DNA from: Alteromonadaceae bacterium XY-R5
GTDB lineage: Bacteria; Pseudomonadota; Gammaproteobacteria; Enterobacterales; Alteromonadaceae
NCBI GenBank assembly: GCA_001660395.1
Contig: LXWE01000004.1
Coordinates: forward strand, 186,001 to 250,000
Direction of reading: 5' to 3'
DNA: 64,000 bases
The notes beneath the pieces are model-generated. The model did not search any database, had not been told where the DNA came from, and was given only the letters and a program-made list of their open reading frames with translations. The first letter of the stretch is position 1; the number at the start of each line of letters is the position of its first letter. A program made the position numbers and the translations under genes. Shown one piece after another: positions 37,983 through 46,584 of the stretch.

Positions 37983-38900
37983 TTAGCTGGTGGATTCCTG
38001 ATTGAACTGCTCTTCCGGGGTTTGCATCTCCGCCATCATCCACTCGCGAAATGCCTTCATGCCAGCTGTCAGAGGACGGCTCTTTCGATATACCAAATAG
38101 AAGGCCTTATTGGTTTCCAGCTGAATATCAAATGGCACAATCAACTGGCCTGCATTGATTTCGCGAGACGTAAGTGTGCTGTCTGCCAGTGCAATGCCTA
38201 AACCTTCCTGCGCCGCGGCAGTGGCTAACTGACTGCTGGAAATTTGCATGCTGCCTTTAGGCTTTAGTCCGGTTACACCGGCTTGCTGTAACCAGTCCTG
38301 CCATTCCCACTGGCGTTTACTGACATAAATAAGGGTGTGATGACGCAGGTCATCGGGCTTTTCCAGTGGAAATCGGCCTTTCATCACTTTTGGACTGCAC
38401 ACAGGTACCAGTCTGACACTGCATAGAAAGTGAGTTTCGATGTCATCCCATTCGCCGTTGCCGAAATACACCGCCATGTCGGTGTTGGAGCGATTGAAGT
38501 CAATCAAGCCCATAGAGGCGTTTATCTGTAGCTCAATATCCGGATACTGGTCCTGAAACCGCCCCATGCGCGGCATTAGCCACCGGGTAAGGAAATTGGG
38601 AGCAACACTGATTTGCACCACATTGGTATCTGGGTTGGTGGTCAGGCGATGGGTGGCCACTTCAATTTCATCGAGCGCATGCTGAATGGATGTCAGATAT
38701 TGTTCACCTGCAGCGGTTAACTCAACTTTTCGTTTGTTTCGTGAAAATAATGAAACACCCAAATATTCCTCAAGAGTCTTTATTTGGTGGCTGACAGCAG
38801 ATGCAGTAACATAAAGCTCCTCTGCAGCCCCCGCAAAACTTGCTTTTCGAGCGGATGCTTCAAAGGTTCGCAAAGTGTTAAGAGGCGGTAAACGGCGCAT
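37983..38900 (-). CDS. LysR-family transcriptional regulator, GcvA-like
   Basis: The 305-residue regulator has an N-terminal winged helix-turn-helix (LRTFEASARKASFAGAAEELYVTASAVSHQIKTLEEYLG) and a substrate-binding domain (about 90-300). The opening RRLPPLNTLRTFEA is typical of the GcvA/AmpR branch. The start chosen is the ATG next to this conserved opening; ATGs ten codons upstream are possible. It is convergent with the Na/Pi gene, one base apart at the stops, and divergent from the small protein at 39023, its most likely target. Confidence 0.88.
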   Translation of the reverse strand: MRRLPPLNTLRTFEASARKASFAGAAEELYVTASAVSHQIKTLEEYLGVSLFSRNKRKVELTAAGEQYLTSIQHALDEIEVATHRLTTNPDTNVVQISVAPNFLTRWLMPRMGRFQDQYPDIELQINASMGLIDFNRSNTDMAVYFGNGEWDDIETHFLCSVRLVPVCSPKVMKGRFPLEKPDDLRHHTLIYVSKRQWEWQDWLQQAGVTGLKPKGSMQISSSQLATAAAQEGLGIALADSTLTSREINAGQLIVPFDIQLETNKAFYLVYRKSRPLTAGMKAFREWMMAEMQTPEEQFNQESTS

Positions 38901-39022
38901 GAAATCGGTGTAATGATGAATTATTTTCATCATTGTGCTTAGAAAGCTTCGCTTTTGCAAGGGCTAACACCCGCGTATCATTCACAGCGTAGAAGTTAAC
39001 CACCAAAACGCGGAGCCTAACC

Positions 39023-39214
39023 ATGCAAAATACTGAACTGAAACTGGACAACAACGGTTTAATCGATATCGACCACTACGTGAAATTGTCACGTGAAATG
39101 CGTAGTGCCTATGTTGCTGAAATGACTGCGGCCTTAGTTGCCAAAATTAAGCGCTTTTTCACCGGTAAATTACCTGAACTGGACACTACAGAAGGCCCTA
39201 GCTTAAGCCACTAA
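39023..39214 (+). CDS. Small conserved-looking protein next to a LysR regulator
   Basis: The 63-residue product has GGAG upstream of its ATG and its own terminator, both signs of a real gene. The sequence LDNNGLIDIDHYVKLSREMRSAYVAEM, followed by the basic amphipathic helix ALVAKIKRFF, recalls short proteins related to DUF1127/RSP_7527; this is a weak resemblance. No signal peptide or membrane segment is seen. It is divergent from the GcvA-like gene. Confidence 0.7.
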   Translation: MQNTELKLDNNGLIDIDHYVKLSREMRSAYVAEMTAALVAKIKRFFTGKLPELDTTEGPSLSH

Positions 39215-39239
39215 TTCTCTAGGTTCCCGTTTATTCGAG

Positions 39240-39280
39240 GGCTAACACTGTTTCCTCCAAGTATAGTGTTAGCCTTTCTC
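39240..39280 (+). terminator. Terminator of the small-protein gene
   Basis: The arms GGCTAACACT and AGTGTTAGCC (10 bp, perfect) with a 15-nt loop are followed by TTTCTC. It is 25 nt past the stop. Confidence 0.75.
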
Positions 39281-39391
39281 ATTCCCCGCTTTATTCATAC
39301 TTTCCTGACGTCATTTATCGTTTTTTAAACCGCGTCTTAAGTCTAGTTTATTGGTATGCTCTGGTTGTATAGGCAACGAGAGGACGACCCT

Positions 39392-39901
39392 TTGCACATT
39401 CATATTAGACATATTAATCAGTCAGACTTGTCTGATGTGGTGGCTATCTATAGTTTTCCTCAAGTCTCGCAAAATACCAGTCAGGTTCCTTACCTAAGCC
39501 GCGAAAAAATTGCGCGACTATTCGAACAACCTGATCACTATGGGCTAGCGGCCGTCATTGATGAAACGGTGGTGGGACATGTCACTTTAATCCAGTCGCC
39601 TAAACCCAGAATGCGCCACAGTGCCAGCATTGCGATTGCGGTCCATCCAGAATGGCACGGCAAAGGCATTGGTAAAGCACTGATGGCGGCGGCAATCGAT
39701 CAGGCTGATAACTGGTTAGGGCTTTTGCGTCTGGAACTGGAAGTACACGCTGATAATGAAGCCGCGATTCATGTATACAAAAAAGCAGGGTTCGAAACGG
39801 AGGGAGTAAAGCGCATGGAAGTATTTAAACAGGGGCGTTATACCGATACTGTGATAATGGCGCGGCTTGCGCCGCACCTGAGTATGCAATTTTCTGATTA
39901 A
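39392..39901 (+). CDS. GNAT-family N-acetyltransferase
   Basis: The 169-residue acetyltransferase has the acetyl-CoA binding motif VHPEWHGKGIGKALM near 88-102 and the C-terminal LELEVHADNEAAIHVYKKAGFETEG, typical of RimI/AaaT-like enzymes acting on amino-acid or small amine substrates. A TTG at 39392 behind GAGAGG is favoured; an ATG 12 codons upstream (39356) lacks a ribosome site. Its end overlaps that of the convergent DUF2798 gene by 4 nt. Confidence 0.85.
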   Translation: MHIHIRHINQSDLSDVVAIYSFPQVSQNTSQVPYLSREKIARLFEQPDHYGLAAVIDETVVGHVTLIQSPKPRMRHSASIAIAVHPEWHGKGIGKALMAAAIDQADNWLGLLRLELEVHADNEAAIHVYKKAGFETEGVKRMEVFKQGRYTDTVIMARLAPHLSMQFSD

Positions 39902-40107
39902 CTGTGAATTTTGGCGGTTAGTTTTTGGGCGATGGGGGCCGCGAAAAAGGCAATCAGCCACGCCACTGGCCAGGCGAGTACCCAGGCATGTATCCAAAAA
40001 CCGAGAAAGCCGTCTTTTAATCCAAGGTTGATAAAGGTCACCCAAAGGGTCATCAACAATGACAGGATAAAAGACATAATCAGAGTAAAGGTGAAACGTT
40101 GTTTCAT
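39898..40107 (-). CDS. DUF2798 two-helix membrane protein
   Basis: The 69-residue protein consists of two transmembrane helices (about 7-28 and 38-60) joined by NLGLKDGFLGFWIHAW, the DUF2798 pattern. The function is unknown. It lies 27 nt downstream of the SDR remnant on the same strand and may belong to the MarR operon. Confidence 0.8.
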   Translation of the reverse strand: MKQRFTFTLIMSFILSLLMTLWVTFINLGLKDGFLGFWIHAWVLAWPVAWLIAFFAAPIAQKLTAKIHS

Positions 40108-40134
40108 CTTAATACCAGACCTCGGTATCGGACG

Positions 40135-40877
40135 TTATTGAATATAAGCGCCACCACACACCGGGTTATAGGTGCCAGTGATATGTGAACTTGCCTCACT
40201 CGCGAGATAACTGACGGTGTTAGCGACGTCTTCCGGTGTGGCGATTCTTTGCGTCGGCGTGAAGTTGCGGATCATTTCTTTGAATTCTTCCGGTGCTTCT
40301 GCGGTCGCGTCGGTCAACACCAAACCCGGGGCGACGATATTAGAGGTTATACCGTTGGGGCCCAGTTCTTGCGCCAGATATTTGCTGAAACTATCCAATG
40401 CACCTTTGGCGGTACCATGAGCGATAAAACTTGGCGCGGGGGCTTCAGACAGGGTGCTGGAGATAAACACCAGTCGACCAAAGCCTTTTTTCAGCATGCT
40501 TTCGACTGCCAGTTGGGCGGTCACGTAAGAGGCATGTAATTCGTCATTCAGCTTTTGCGAAAACTCCGGCCAGCTTTGCTGTGTAAATGGCTTAGCGGTG
40601 AAATGCATGTTGGCATTTGACACCAGTACATCGACGCCGCCGTGTTCCGTGGAAATGAAATCAAACATCGCCTGAACTTGCTGATCATCACGCACATCCG
40701 CCTGAACGGTAAAGGCGCTGCCGCCGTCCGCTTTAATTTGTTCAGCTAATTGCTCGGCAACGTCGGCACTGTTGACGTAGTTGATAAATACGCGATAACC
40801 ATCTTTAGCAAGGCGTTTGGCAGTTCTGCGCCAATACCGCGTGCACCGCCGGTAATAAGAGCGTTTCGTTGTGACAT
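40135..40877 (-). pseudogene. Frameshifted short-chain dehydrogenase/reductase
   Basis: From the ATG at 40877 (AGGAG six nt upstream) the frame reads MSQRNALITGGARGIGAEL, a normal SDR cofactor-binding opening with GGxxxGIG. It then breaks near 40821, where the next frame continues correctly with AKRLAKDGYRVFINYVNSADVAE and runs to the end (about 247 residues in all). One missing base in a GGCC-like context explains it. The catalytic YxxxK motif reads HGTAK, with His where Tyr is usual. Either a true pseudogene or a sequencing error. It lies downstream of marR, 50 nt away. Confidence 0.75.
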
Positions 40878-40927
40878 CATTATCTCCTGGTAAAGTAAAG
40901 TGTTGTTGATTCGGGATCTGTGCGTGT

Positions 40928-41386
40928 TTAGCTTTCGCCAAGCTGATTGAGCCGACGAAGATTCGCGACGACCTGGCTTAATTGTTGTCTGGTCTGAGAC
41001 AGTGAGTCGGGTTCTATTCCCTGCTGTGCGTCATCCAGCACGCTTTGGGCGATAACGGAACATTGCTCGACGATGAGAATGGCCTTTTCAGTCAGACTAA
41101 TCAGCTTTTTGCGACTGTCTTGTGGGTCGGTAATCTGACGCAGCCAGGCACGTTGTACTAAGCCCTGAATGGAGCGACTCACGCTGGATTTTTCCAAATA
41201 CAGCAATTCGGTAAGTTCGCGCTGACTAAGGGTTCCCTGTGTACGTAACGTTAGCAATACACCCCATTGTTCCGCCGTCAATTCGATACCTGCCTGACGA
41301 AATCTGCTGGTGAGCAGCCTGTTAAACAAACGGCTGGATAAACCGCTTAAATGTCCCAGGGATTCTGGCTGGTTAAAATTTCTCAT
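40928..41386 (-). CDS. MarR-family transcriptional regulator
   Basis: The 152-residue winged-helix protein has ELTAEQWGVLLTLRTQGTLSQRELTELLYLEKSSVSRSIQGL as the DNA-binding part and the wing DPQDSRKKLISLTEKA. It likely represses itself and the SDR gene behind it through the near-palindrome at 41414-41427. The inducer is unknown; such pairs often respond to electrophiles or phenolics. Confidence 0.88.
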   Translation of the reverse strand: MRNFNQPESLGHLSGLSSRLFNRLLTSRFRQAGIELTAEQWGVLLTLRTQGTLSQRELTELLYLEKSSVSRSIQGLVQRAWLRQITDPQDSRKKLISLTEKAILIVEQCSVIAQSVLDDAQQGIEPDSLSQTRQQLSQVVANLRRLNQLGES

Positions 41387-41413
41387 GGATTGATCCTACT
41401 GTTAGGTATTTTG

Positions 41414-41427
41414 GTTGCATATACAAC
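41414..41427. promoter_or_regulatory. Predicted MarR operator
   Basis: The sequence GTTGCATATACAAC is a near-perfect dyad (12 of 14 positions symmetric) flanked by TT and AA. It is about 28 nt upstream of the marR start, a usual place for autorepression. Confidence 0.65.
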
Positions 41428-41704
41428 TAAGTATGTGTTTGTCAAGCAAACGGTATGAGTCGGGGCAGAGTAACGAAACGCTATTTCGGCGCAGACATGC
41501 TCGTTGTCGAACAATTGGTGAAGCGTAAAATCATGCGTTACTGCGTCAGCGATATGCGGCCAAAGCACCTTTGCAATCGACAGTGGCAGTGCCAGGTAAG
41601 ACGTCTGGCAGGCGCTTAGGTTTTCTTTGTTGGATTTTATAACTCGCTGATTATAAAATAATTTTGAATTCTTACATCGAAGGTGCAAAAGAGTCTGACT
41701 TTTT

Positions 41705-41862
41705 TGTTAAACGGGAAACTGGTGCTTATGCAAAATGAAAAGCCAGTGCTGCCCCCGCAACGGTAATTGAGGAATTGTACGCATATGTCACTGCATGCTG
41801 AATGTGGGAAGGCGCGTATAAGGTAAGTCAGCTTGCCCTCAGGAGCCCGGATACCGGCCTTT
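41705..41862 (+). ncRNA. Cobalamin (B12) riboswitch
   Basis: Seen in order: GGGAAACTGGTG, GCCAGTGCTGCCCCCGCAAC (the B12 box), GGTAA, and the closing AGGAGCCCGGATACCGGCC. This is the conserved cobalamin riboswitch layout. It precedes the membrane protein gene and cobB on the plus strand, so both should be shut off when B12 is plentiful. Confidence 0.93.
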
Positions 41863-41968
41863 GATACGACTTGTTACGGTGGGTGACGCATGTCTTGTCT
41901 GCATAGGTGTGCCTATCTGACTTGTGCCTGCTCCTGCCTGATTTTATTTCATGTGCGGAGGGCACAAC

Positions 41969-42565
41969 ATGCCAAGCTTTACCCAACCTCAACTGTTACC
42001 ATCGAGATTACGACTACTGATCGGCATTTTGCTGCTGGCAGCAATGTATTTGACTCGTGGACATCATTTTGTCAGCGCGGTTTACCTGCCAAGCGCGTCC
42101 CTTGCGGTGTTTTTCCTTGCCGGACGATATCTGCGCCACTGGTTTAGTTGGCCGGGATTTTTTCTGGCAGCATTTGCTTTTGACTATGCCTTGATTAGCT
42201 ACAAAGGCACCAGTAATTATTGCATGACCTTGAGCTATGCTTTCCTGATCCTGTCCTATGGCGCGATGTGGCTGGCAGGGTTTTACAGTCAGGGCCTTAA
42301 GGTCACTTCTGTGCCTTCGTTATTGCATTTAGCCGCAATAGCCTCGCTGGCAACCTTACTTGCGTTTGTGATTTCGAATGGAGCGTTTTACTGGTTATCG
42401 GGCCGTTATCCTGAAGCAAACTGGGCCGAATATCTGCAGCGTTTTTTCCATTATTTACCTGCCGCGATGGCCAAGCCCTGGTTCTGGCTGGGGATCAGTG
42501 CCGTGAGTGAAGGTGTATTTAGTTTAGTGCGTCGCGATACCCTGGCACGCAAGTTATCGGCGTAG
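41969..42565 (+). CDS. Riboswitch-controlled polytopic membrane protein, candidate B12/cobalt-related transporter
   Basis: The 198-residue protein has about five or six hydrophobic helices with few charged residues, and ends in a short basic tail (RRDTLARKLSA). The motif AVYLPSASLAVFFLAGRYLRHWFSWPGFFLAAF near 37-70 is notable. I do not recognise a named family. Its place directly behind a cobalamin riboswitch and 10 nt before cobB suggests uptake of cobalt, cobinamide or a B12 precursor. The ATG at 41969 has GGAGGG at 6 nt. Confidence 0.75.
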   Translation: MPSFTQPQLLPSRLRLLIGILLLAAMYLTRGHHFVSAVYLPSASLAVFFLAGRYLRHWFSWPGFFLAAFAFDYALISYKGTSNYCMTLSYAFLILSYGAMWLAGFYSQGLKVTSVPSLLHLAAIASLATLLAFVISNGAFYWLSGRYPEANWAEYLQRFFHYLPAAMAKPWFWLGISAVSEGVFSLVRRDTLARKLSA

Positions 42566-42575
42566 GAGTACAGAG

Positions 42576-43901
42576 ATGGAACAGGTCATAAGTGTATCGT
42601 GCCCGTGTTTACTGATTGGTGCGCCGTCGTCAGGATCAGGTAAAACTACTGTTACCGCTGCCCTGGCGCGCTGGCACAGCCGCCGGGGCCGTAAAGTCAA
42701 AGTGTTTAAAGCCGGGCCAGACTATATTGACCCCATGATTCTGCAACAGGCCTGTGGCAGTGAGGTGTATTCGCTGGATTTGGGTATGATGAGTCAGCAA
42801 CATTGCCAGCAATTACTGTTTAACGCCGCCACTGACGCAGACCTTATTCTGATCGAAGGTGTGATGGGATTATACGACGGTCACTATAGTGCGGCGATGC
42901 TGGCAAAAACCTTTGGTATCGCTGTGGCGCTGGTGATTGATGCCAGAGCAATGGCGGAAACCTTCGGCGCGCTGGCATTTGGGCTGGCAAAGGCAGATCC
43001 CGAACTTAAGGTTGTGGGCGCGCTCGCTAATCGAATTGCCAGTGATCGCCATGGTGAAATGGCCGCAGAAGGCTTATCTCGCTATGCTGAAGAAACGCTT
43101 AGCTGGCTGGGGGCGGTCCGCTTTGACGCCAAGCTAAGTTTTCCAGAACGGCATTTAGGCCTGGTTCAGGCACAGGAAATCAGCCAGTTACAGCAACGTT
43201 TAGATATGGCCGCAGATTTGCTTGAGGGCTTGCCTGTCACTCAGATGTTACCGGAAACCTTGTTTACAGCACCCTCCGTTCCTGCTACAGCGGGCGCAGT
43301 CAAAGGGTTGCAGGGGAAAACCATCGCGGTCGCAAAAGATGCTGCGTTTAGCTTTGTCTATGCTGCGAATTTGGATTTTTTGCGTGAGCAGGGTGCTGAA
43401 CTGGTGTTTACCTCACCTTTAGCCGACACCGAGTTACCGCAATGCGATATTGTGTATCTGCCTGGTGGTTACCCCGAGTTACATGCCTGTGCCCTGGCTG
43501 CTAATTTAAGTTATCTCAATAGCGTACGTCAGTTTGCTGGCCGGATTCTGGCGGAATGTGGCGGGATGATTTATTTGGCGGAGACGGTCACGGATCTCGA
43601 AGAACAGGCATATACCTTAGCTAAGCTGTTACCCATTCAAATTCACATGCAGAATAAATTACAGGCAATTGGCTGGCAAAAGTTAATGACGTCAGAGGGA
43701 GAGTTAATGGCACATACATTCCATTACTCCAGCGCTGATGTGGGGAATATCGAACCGACCTGGGTTGCTGAGGGACGAAGAGCCGGGACGGGTGAAGGCG
43801 TTTACGTTCGAGAAAACCTGATTGCGTCATATTTACACTGGTATTTCCCTTCCAACCCACAAGCTGCACTGGGCCTGCTACTGGGATCACTTACGCATTA
43901 G
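42576..43901 (+). CDS. cobB: Cobyrinate a,c-diamide synthase
   Basis: The 441-residue enzyme amidates the a- and c-carboxylates of (hydrogeno)cobyrinate with glutamine and ATP. The N-terminal half has the P-loop GAPSSGSGKTT (about 17-27) and AGPDYIDP. The C-terminal half is a class I glutaminase with YLPGGYPELH and the catalytic Cys in AECGGMIYL, and the late HTFHYS. Length is that of CobB/CbiA. No other corrin-ring genes are in the window, so they lie elsewhere or the cell completes an imported precursor. Confidence 0.93.
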   Translation: MEQVISVSCPCLLIGAPSSGSGKTTVTAALARWHSRRGRKVKVFKAGPDYIDPMILQQACGSEVYSLDLGMMSQQHCQQLLFNAATDADLILIEGVMGLYDGHYSAAMLAKTFGIAVALVIDARAMAETFGALAFGLAKADPELKVVGALANRIASDRHGEMAAEGLSRYAEETLSWLGAVRFDAKLSFPERHLGLVQAQEISQLQQRLDMAADLLEGLPVTQMLPETLFTAPSVPATAGAVKGLQGKTIAVAKDAAFSFVYAANLDFLREQGAELVFTSPLADTELPQCDIVYLPGGYPELHACALAANLSYLNSVRQFAGRILAECGGMIYLAETVTDLEEQAYTLAKLLPIQIHMQNKLQAIGWQKLMTSEGELMAHTFHYSSADVGNIEPTWVAEGRRAGTGEGVYVRENLIASYLHWYFPSNPQAALGLLLGSLTH

Positions 43902-44083
43902 CGCTTTGATTCGATTGATGCTGATAGTATCAGCTGATGCAGCAGTTGTTTTGTCTGATGATTGTCGCAATGTAGATCTTCAATGTGCAGATTGTGTTCG
44001 CGCAGCAAACGCGCCAGAGTGCTTGCGCGCAATTGCAGCGGGATAAACTCATTCGTAACGAGGCTGGAGGTTGAGCTGGTCAT
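43898..44083 (-). CDS. Small protein, second gene of a Fur-type pair
   Basis: This 61-residue product follows the stop of the upstream gene by 17 nt and ends overlapping the cobB stop by 4 nt. It has the sequence FIPLQLRASTLARLLREHNLHIEDLHCDN, a compact helical pattern that I believe recurs in related bacteria. No signal peptide or membrane segment. The ribosome site is weak, so translation may be coupled to the gene before it. Function unknown. Confidence 0.6.
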   Translation of the reverse strand: MTSSTSSLVTNEFIPLQLRASTLARLLREHNLHIEDLHCDNHQTKQLLHQLILSASIESKR

Positions 44084-44099
44084 GGATGTCAATGTCGCT

Positions 44100-44543
44100 T
44101 TAATGAATGGCGGCGCTGTATTCCATCTGTCGGTAATCCGGTCGGCTGGCGCCATGGCCAAGGGCTTTAATGCATTCAATGATGCAATGCTGTAACTCGG
44201 GTTGCTGGTAGCTTAGCGCTAGTTCGCCATGTAAACGCCCTTGTGCCTGTTGAAATATTTGTAGGGATTCCTGCTGGCGACTGGCGCGTTGATACGTATC
44301 TGCGAGCAGCACAGCACTGGAAGTAAAAGTGATCACGGCATGTACTTCTTCAAGTGCCTTGGTGGTAAGCAATATCTCTGCGGTTTCCCAGGCGCAGCCT
44401 AGGTATGGCAGCGCTTCATCCCACATTTGTCGATCCCGGTAAAATAAACCGGTTTCCTGATTATCGGCCAGGCTGGCGTTGGCTGCCTTAGGGTGACTGA
44501 AGAGCCACTCTCTGTGGGTAGAACATAGATAGTGTTTTGCCAT
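44100..44543 (-). CDS. Fur-box gene of unknown function, TPR-like
   Basis: The 147-residue soluble protein is mostly helical, with repeat-like stretches (NQETGLFYRDRQMWDEALPYLGCAWETAEILL and SSAVLLADTYQRASRQQESLQIFQQAQG) that resemble TPR helices. It has Cys6 in YLCSTHREW and a late HCIIECIKALGHG. The ATG at 44543 has CAGGAG at 6 nt. A Fur-box-like site lies 33-52 nt upstream, so the gene should be induced when iron is short. No known family recognised. Confidence 0.75.
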   Translation of the reverse strand: MAKHYLCSTHREWLFSHPKAANASLADNQETGLFYRDRQMWDEALPYLGCAWETAEILLTTKALEEVHAVITFTSSAVLLADTYQRASRQQESLQIFQQAQGRLHGELALSYQQPELQHCIIECIKALGHGASRPDYRQMEYSAAIH

Positions 44544-44979
44544 TTGCATCTCCTGTGGTTCAGTTATTAACTTAATGCAAATGAGAATGGTTATCAATAA
44601 TTGAGTGGGTTATTCTTCGAGATATATTGGTGCTGGGCCTGGTGGCAGTGCTCCAATGCGTAAACTAAAACTGTATCAATACCTTTGATTGATAATAACT
44701 CCCTATTTTAATTAGAAAAAATACCTACAACTCTGTAGGGTTGATGCCGATATAGATTGCGGGCTAATGAATATACCCAGTAAAATAAGGGATATTTAAA
44801 TGCTCTGTTGATCCAGATAACCCGCACCTGCTGGCGTCAGGCGTGACTTTGTCATGTCTTCCGGGTGTGCGTTGAGGAATTCGTGTATTTGCGGTTTTTG
44901 GGTTAGGAAAAATGCTTTTCTTTCACCTAATATTGAGCATAACCCTCTGCAATACCTGATCAAAATCTGAGGAAATTCA
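44544..44979. other. Divergent gap between the Fur-box pair and the aerotaxis gene
   Basis: The 436-nt gap holds a Fur box (44577-44595), a CCTACA/TGTAGG inverted repeat (44724-44739) and a possible flagellar sigma-28 -10 element GCCGATAT at 44746-44753. No gene was seen. Confidence 0.6.
44577..44595 (-). promoter_or_regulatory. Predicted Fur box
   Basis: GCAAATGAGAATGGTTATC matches 14 of 19 positions of the Fur consensus. It lies at promoter distance from the gene at 44543. Confidence 0.78.
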
Positions 44980-46527
44980 ATGCGTCGTGGCCAAAATGTA
45001 GTTAACCAGGAAAACGACTATTCCGCTAAATATGAGCTTGTATCTACTACAGATAAGCGCGGAATTATTACCTATGCAAACGAAGCCTTTTGTCAGGTAG
45101 CTGGTTATACCCAGGAAGAACTTGTCGGTAAGAACCATAATATCGTCCGCCATCCCGACATGCCCAAAGCAGCCTTTAAAGACCTTTGGGATCATATGGC
45201 TAAGGGCCATTCATGGCGCGGTATGGTAAAGAATCTGTGTAAGGATGGTCGTTATTACTGGGTGGATGCCTTTGTGACGCCGATCTTTGAAAACGACACT
45301 TTAGTGGGTTATCAGTCTGTGCGGGTGAAGCCGACGCGCGACATGATCAATCGTGCTGAACGCTTTTATCAGGCCGTAAACGAAGGCAAAAAAGGTGTCA
45401 CTTTTGAATTAACCGATGTAGCCAAATATACCGGCATTAGCTTAGTGGTACTGGTGTGTGCGTTTTGGGCGGCCTGGCAAGGTGGTGTAGCCACGGGGTT
45501 TGCTGCCCTGTTCCCGGCTCTGGCGGCATTTGTGTGCTTCCGTGATGAGCTGATTGTCACCCCGGCTCTGGCACGTAAGTGGCAGCGTAGCTTTGATAGT
45601 GTTAGCCGCTTTGTCTATGCGGGTAAGGGAGTATCGTCGATCTTTGATTTCCACCTTGGGGTACAAAAATCGATGGGACGCACAGTGATGGTACGCTCGC
45701 AGGATGCGGCAAGCATGTTACAAACCATTGCCACTAATACGCTGGCCTCGGTAAAAACCACAGCGGATGGCATCCATCAACAGCGTAATGAAGTAGAACG
45801 TATAGTGCGCACCATAGATACAATGTCGAGTATCAGCCAGGAAGTGGTGCGTAATACCGAAGAAACGTCGCACAAGGTCAATGAAACCAACGAACACTGT
45901 GCGACCGCTAAAGATCTGATTTTAGTGGGACGTAAACGAGTCACATCTTTGTCGGAAGTGGTAGAGAAGGCGGCGGCATCGGCAGATGGTTTGGTGGCTG
46001 AAGCAGACAAAGTGGCCAATACCATGAGTGAGATTGAAGCCATTGCCGATCAAACCAACCTTCTGGCCCTGAACGCGGCAATAGAGGCTGCGCGAGCTGG
46101 TGAGAGTGGACGTGGTTTCTCTGTGGTTGCCGATGAAGTCCGTGCCTTGTCTACCCGTACTCAGGAGTCTGCTGCGAATATTCTCAAGAGTCTGGAAGAT
46201 ATGCGTAAGACGCTGGGATTGTGGGTCGAGACCATGGCCCAAAGCCGCCAGAATGCATTGGAATGTGCTGAGGACTCGAATCGCTCGGCGCAAAGCATTG
46301 AAGAGATTTATCAAATGATTGCCAGTGTGCTGCAAAATTCCAATACCATCGTCAAAGCGACGGAGAGCCAGGAACGGGCGACACAGGAAATTGGTGACAA
46401 TATTACCAATATTCTGAAAGTGGCAGATGAAAACAGTCAGGTGGCTGATGTGATGGAAGAAAATGCCAAGGTATTAAAGCAAAGCATTGAAAAGATAGCG
46501 TCGATTAGTCGTACCTTTCACCACTAA
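44980..46527 (+). CDS. PAS-domain methyl-accepting chemotaxis (Aer-like) receptor
   Basis: The 515-residue receptor begins with a PAS domain (about 15-115; the Aer pattern [32 protein letters not shown]), which in Aer binds FAD and senses redox or oxygen. Two membrane segments follow (about 148-190), then the cytoplasmic signalling coil with the highly conserved hairpin tip [28 protein letters not shown] (about 355-385). GAGGAAATTCA precedes the ATG. It should steer swimming toward favourable redox conditions via CheA/CheW. Confidence 0.93.
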   Translation: MRRGQNVVNQENDYSAKYELVSTTDKRGIITYANEAFCQVAGYTQEELVGKNHNIVRHPDMPKAAFKDLWDHMAKGHSWRGMVKNLCKDGRYYWVDAFVTPIFENDTLVGYQSVRVKPTRDMINRAERFYQAVNEGKKGVTFELTDVAKYTGISLVVLVCAFWAAWQGGVATGFAALFPALAAFVCFRDELIVTPALARKWQRSFDSVSRFVYAGKGVSSIFDFHLGVQKSMGRTVMVRSQDAASMLQTIATNTLASVKTTADGIHQQRNEVERIVRTIDTMSSISQEVVRNTEETSHKVNETNEHCATAKDLILVGRKRVTSLSEVVEKAAASADGLVAEADKVANTMSEIEAIADQTNLLALNAAIEAARAGESGRGFSVVADEVRALSTRTQESAANILKSLEDMRKTLGLWVETMAQSRQNALECAEDSNRSAQSIEEIYQMIASVLQNSNTIVKATESQERATQEIGDNITNILKVADENSQVADVMEENAKVLKQSIEKIASISRTFHH

Positions 46528-46541
46528 GGTATTCTCACATC

Positions 46542-46571
46542 AAAAAAGCCGGCCTTAGAGCCGGCTTTTTT
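46542..46571. terminator. Bidirectional terminator after the Aer-like gene
   Basis: AAAAAAGCCGGC and GCCGGCTTTTTT form a 12-bp perfect stem with T-runs on both strands. It serves both the receptor gene and the convergent DUF1285 gene. Confidence 0.92.
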
Positions 46572-46584
46572 GGTTCATCTGACG

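Larger units (their letters stand above)
41387..41968. other. Gap holding the MarR operator and a cobalamin riboswitch
   Basis: This 582-nt stretch has no convincing gene. A minus-strand open frame of 101 codons (41383-41688) crosses the MarR operator and has no ribosome site. The right part is the leader of the cobalamin-controlled genes, with the riboswitch at about 41705-41862 and about 105 nt of expression platform. Confidence 0.7.

Noticed and set aside
41383-41688. 101-codon open frame upstream of marR
   Set aside because: It covers the MarR operator and promoter, lacks a ribosome site and shows no domain.
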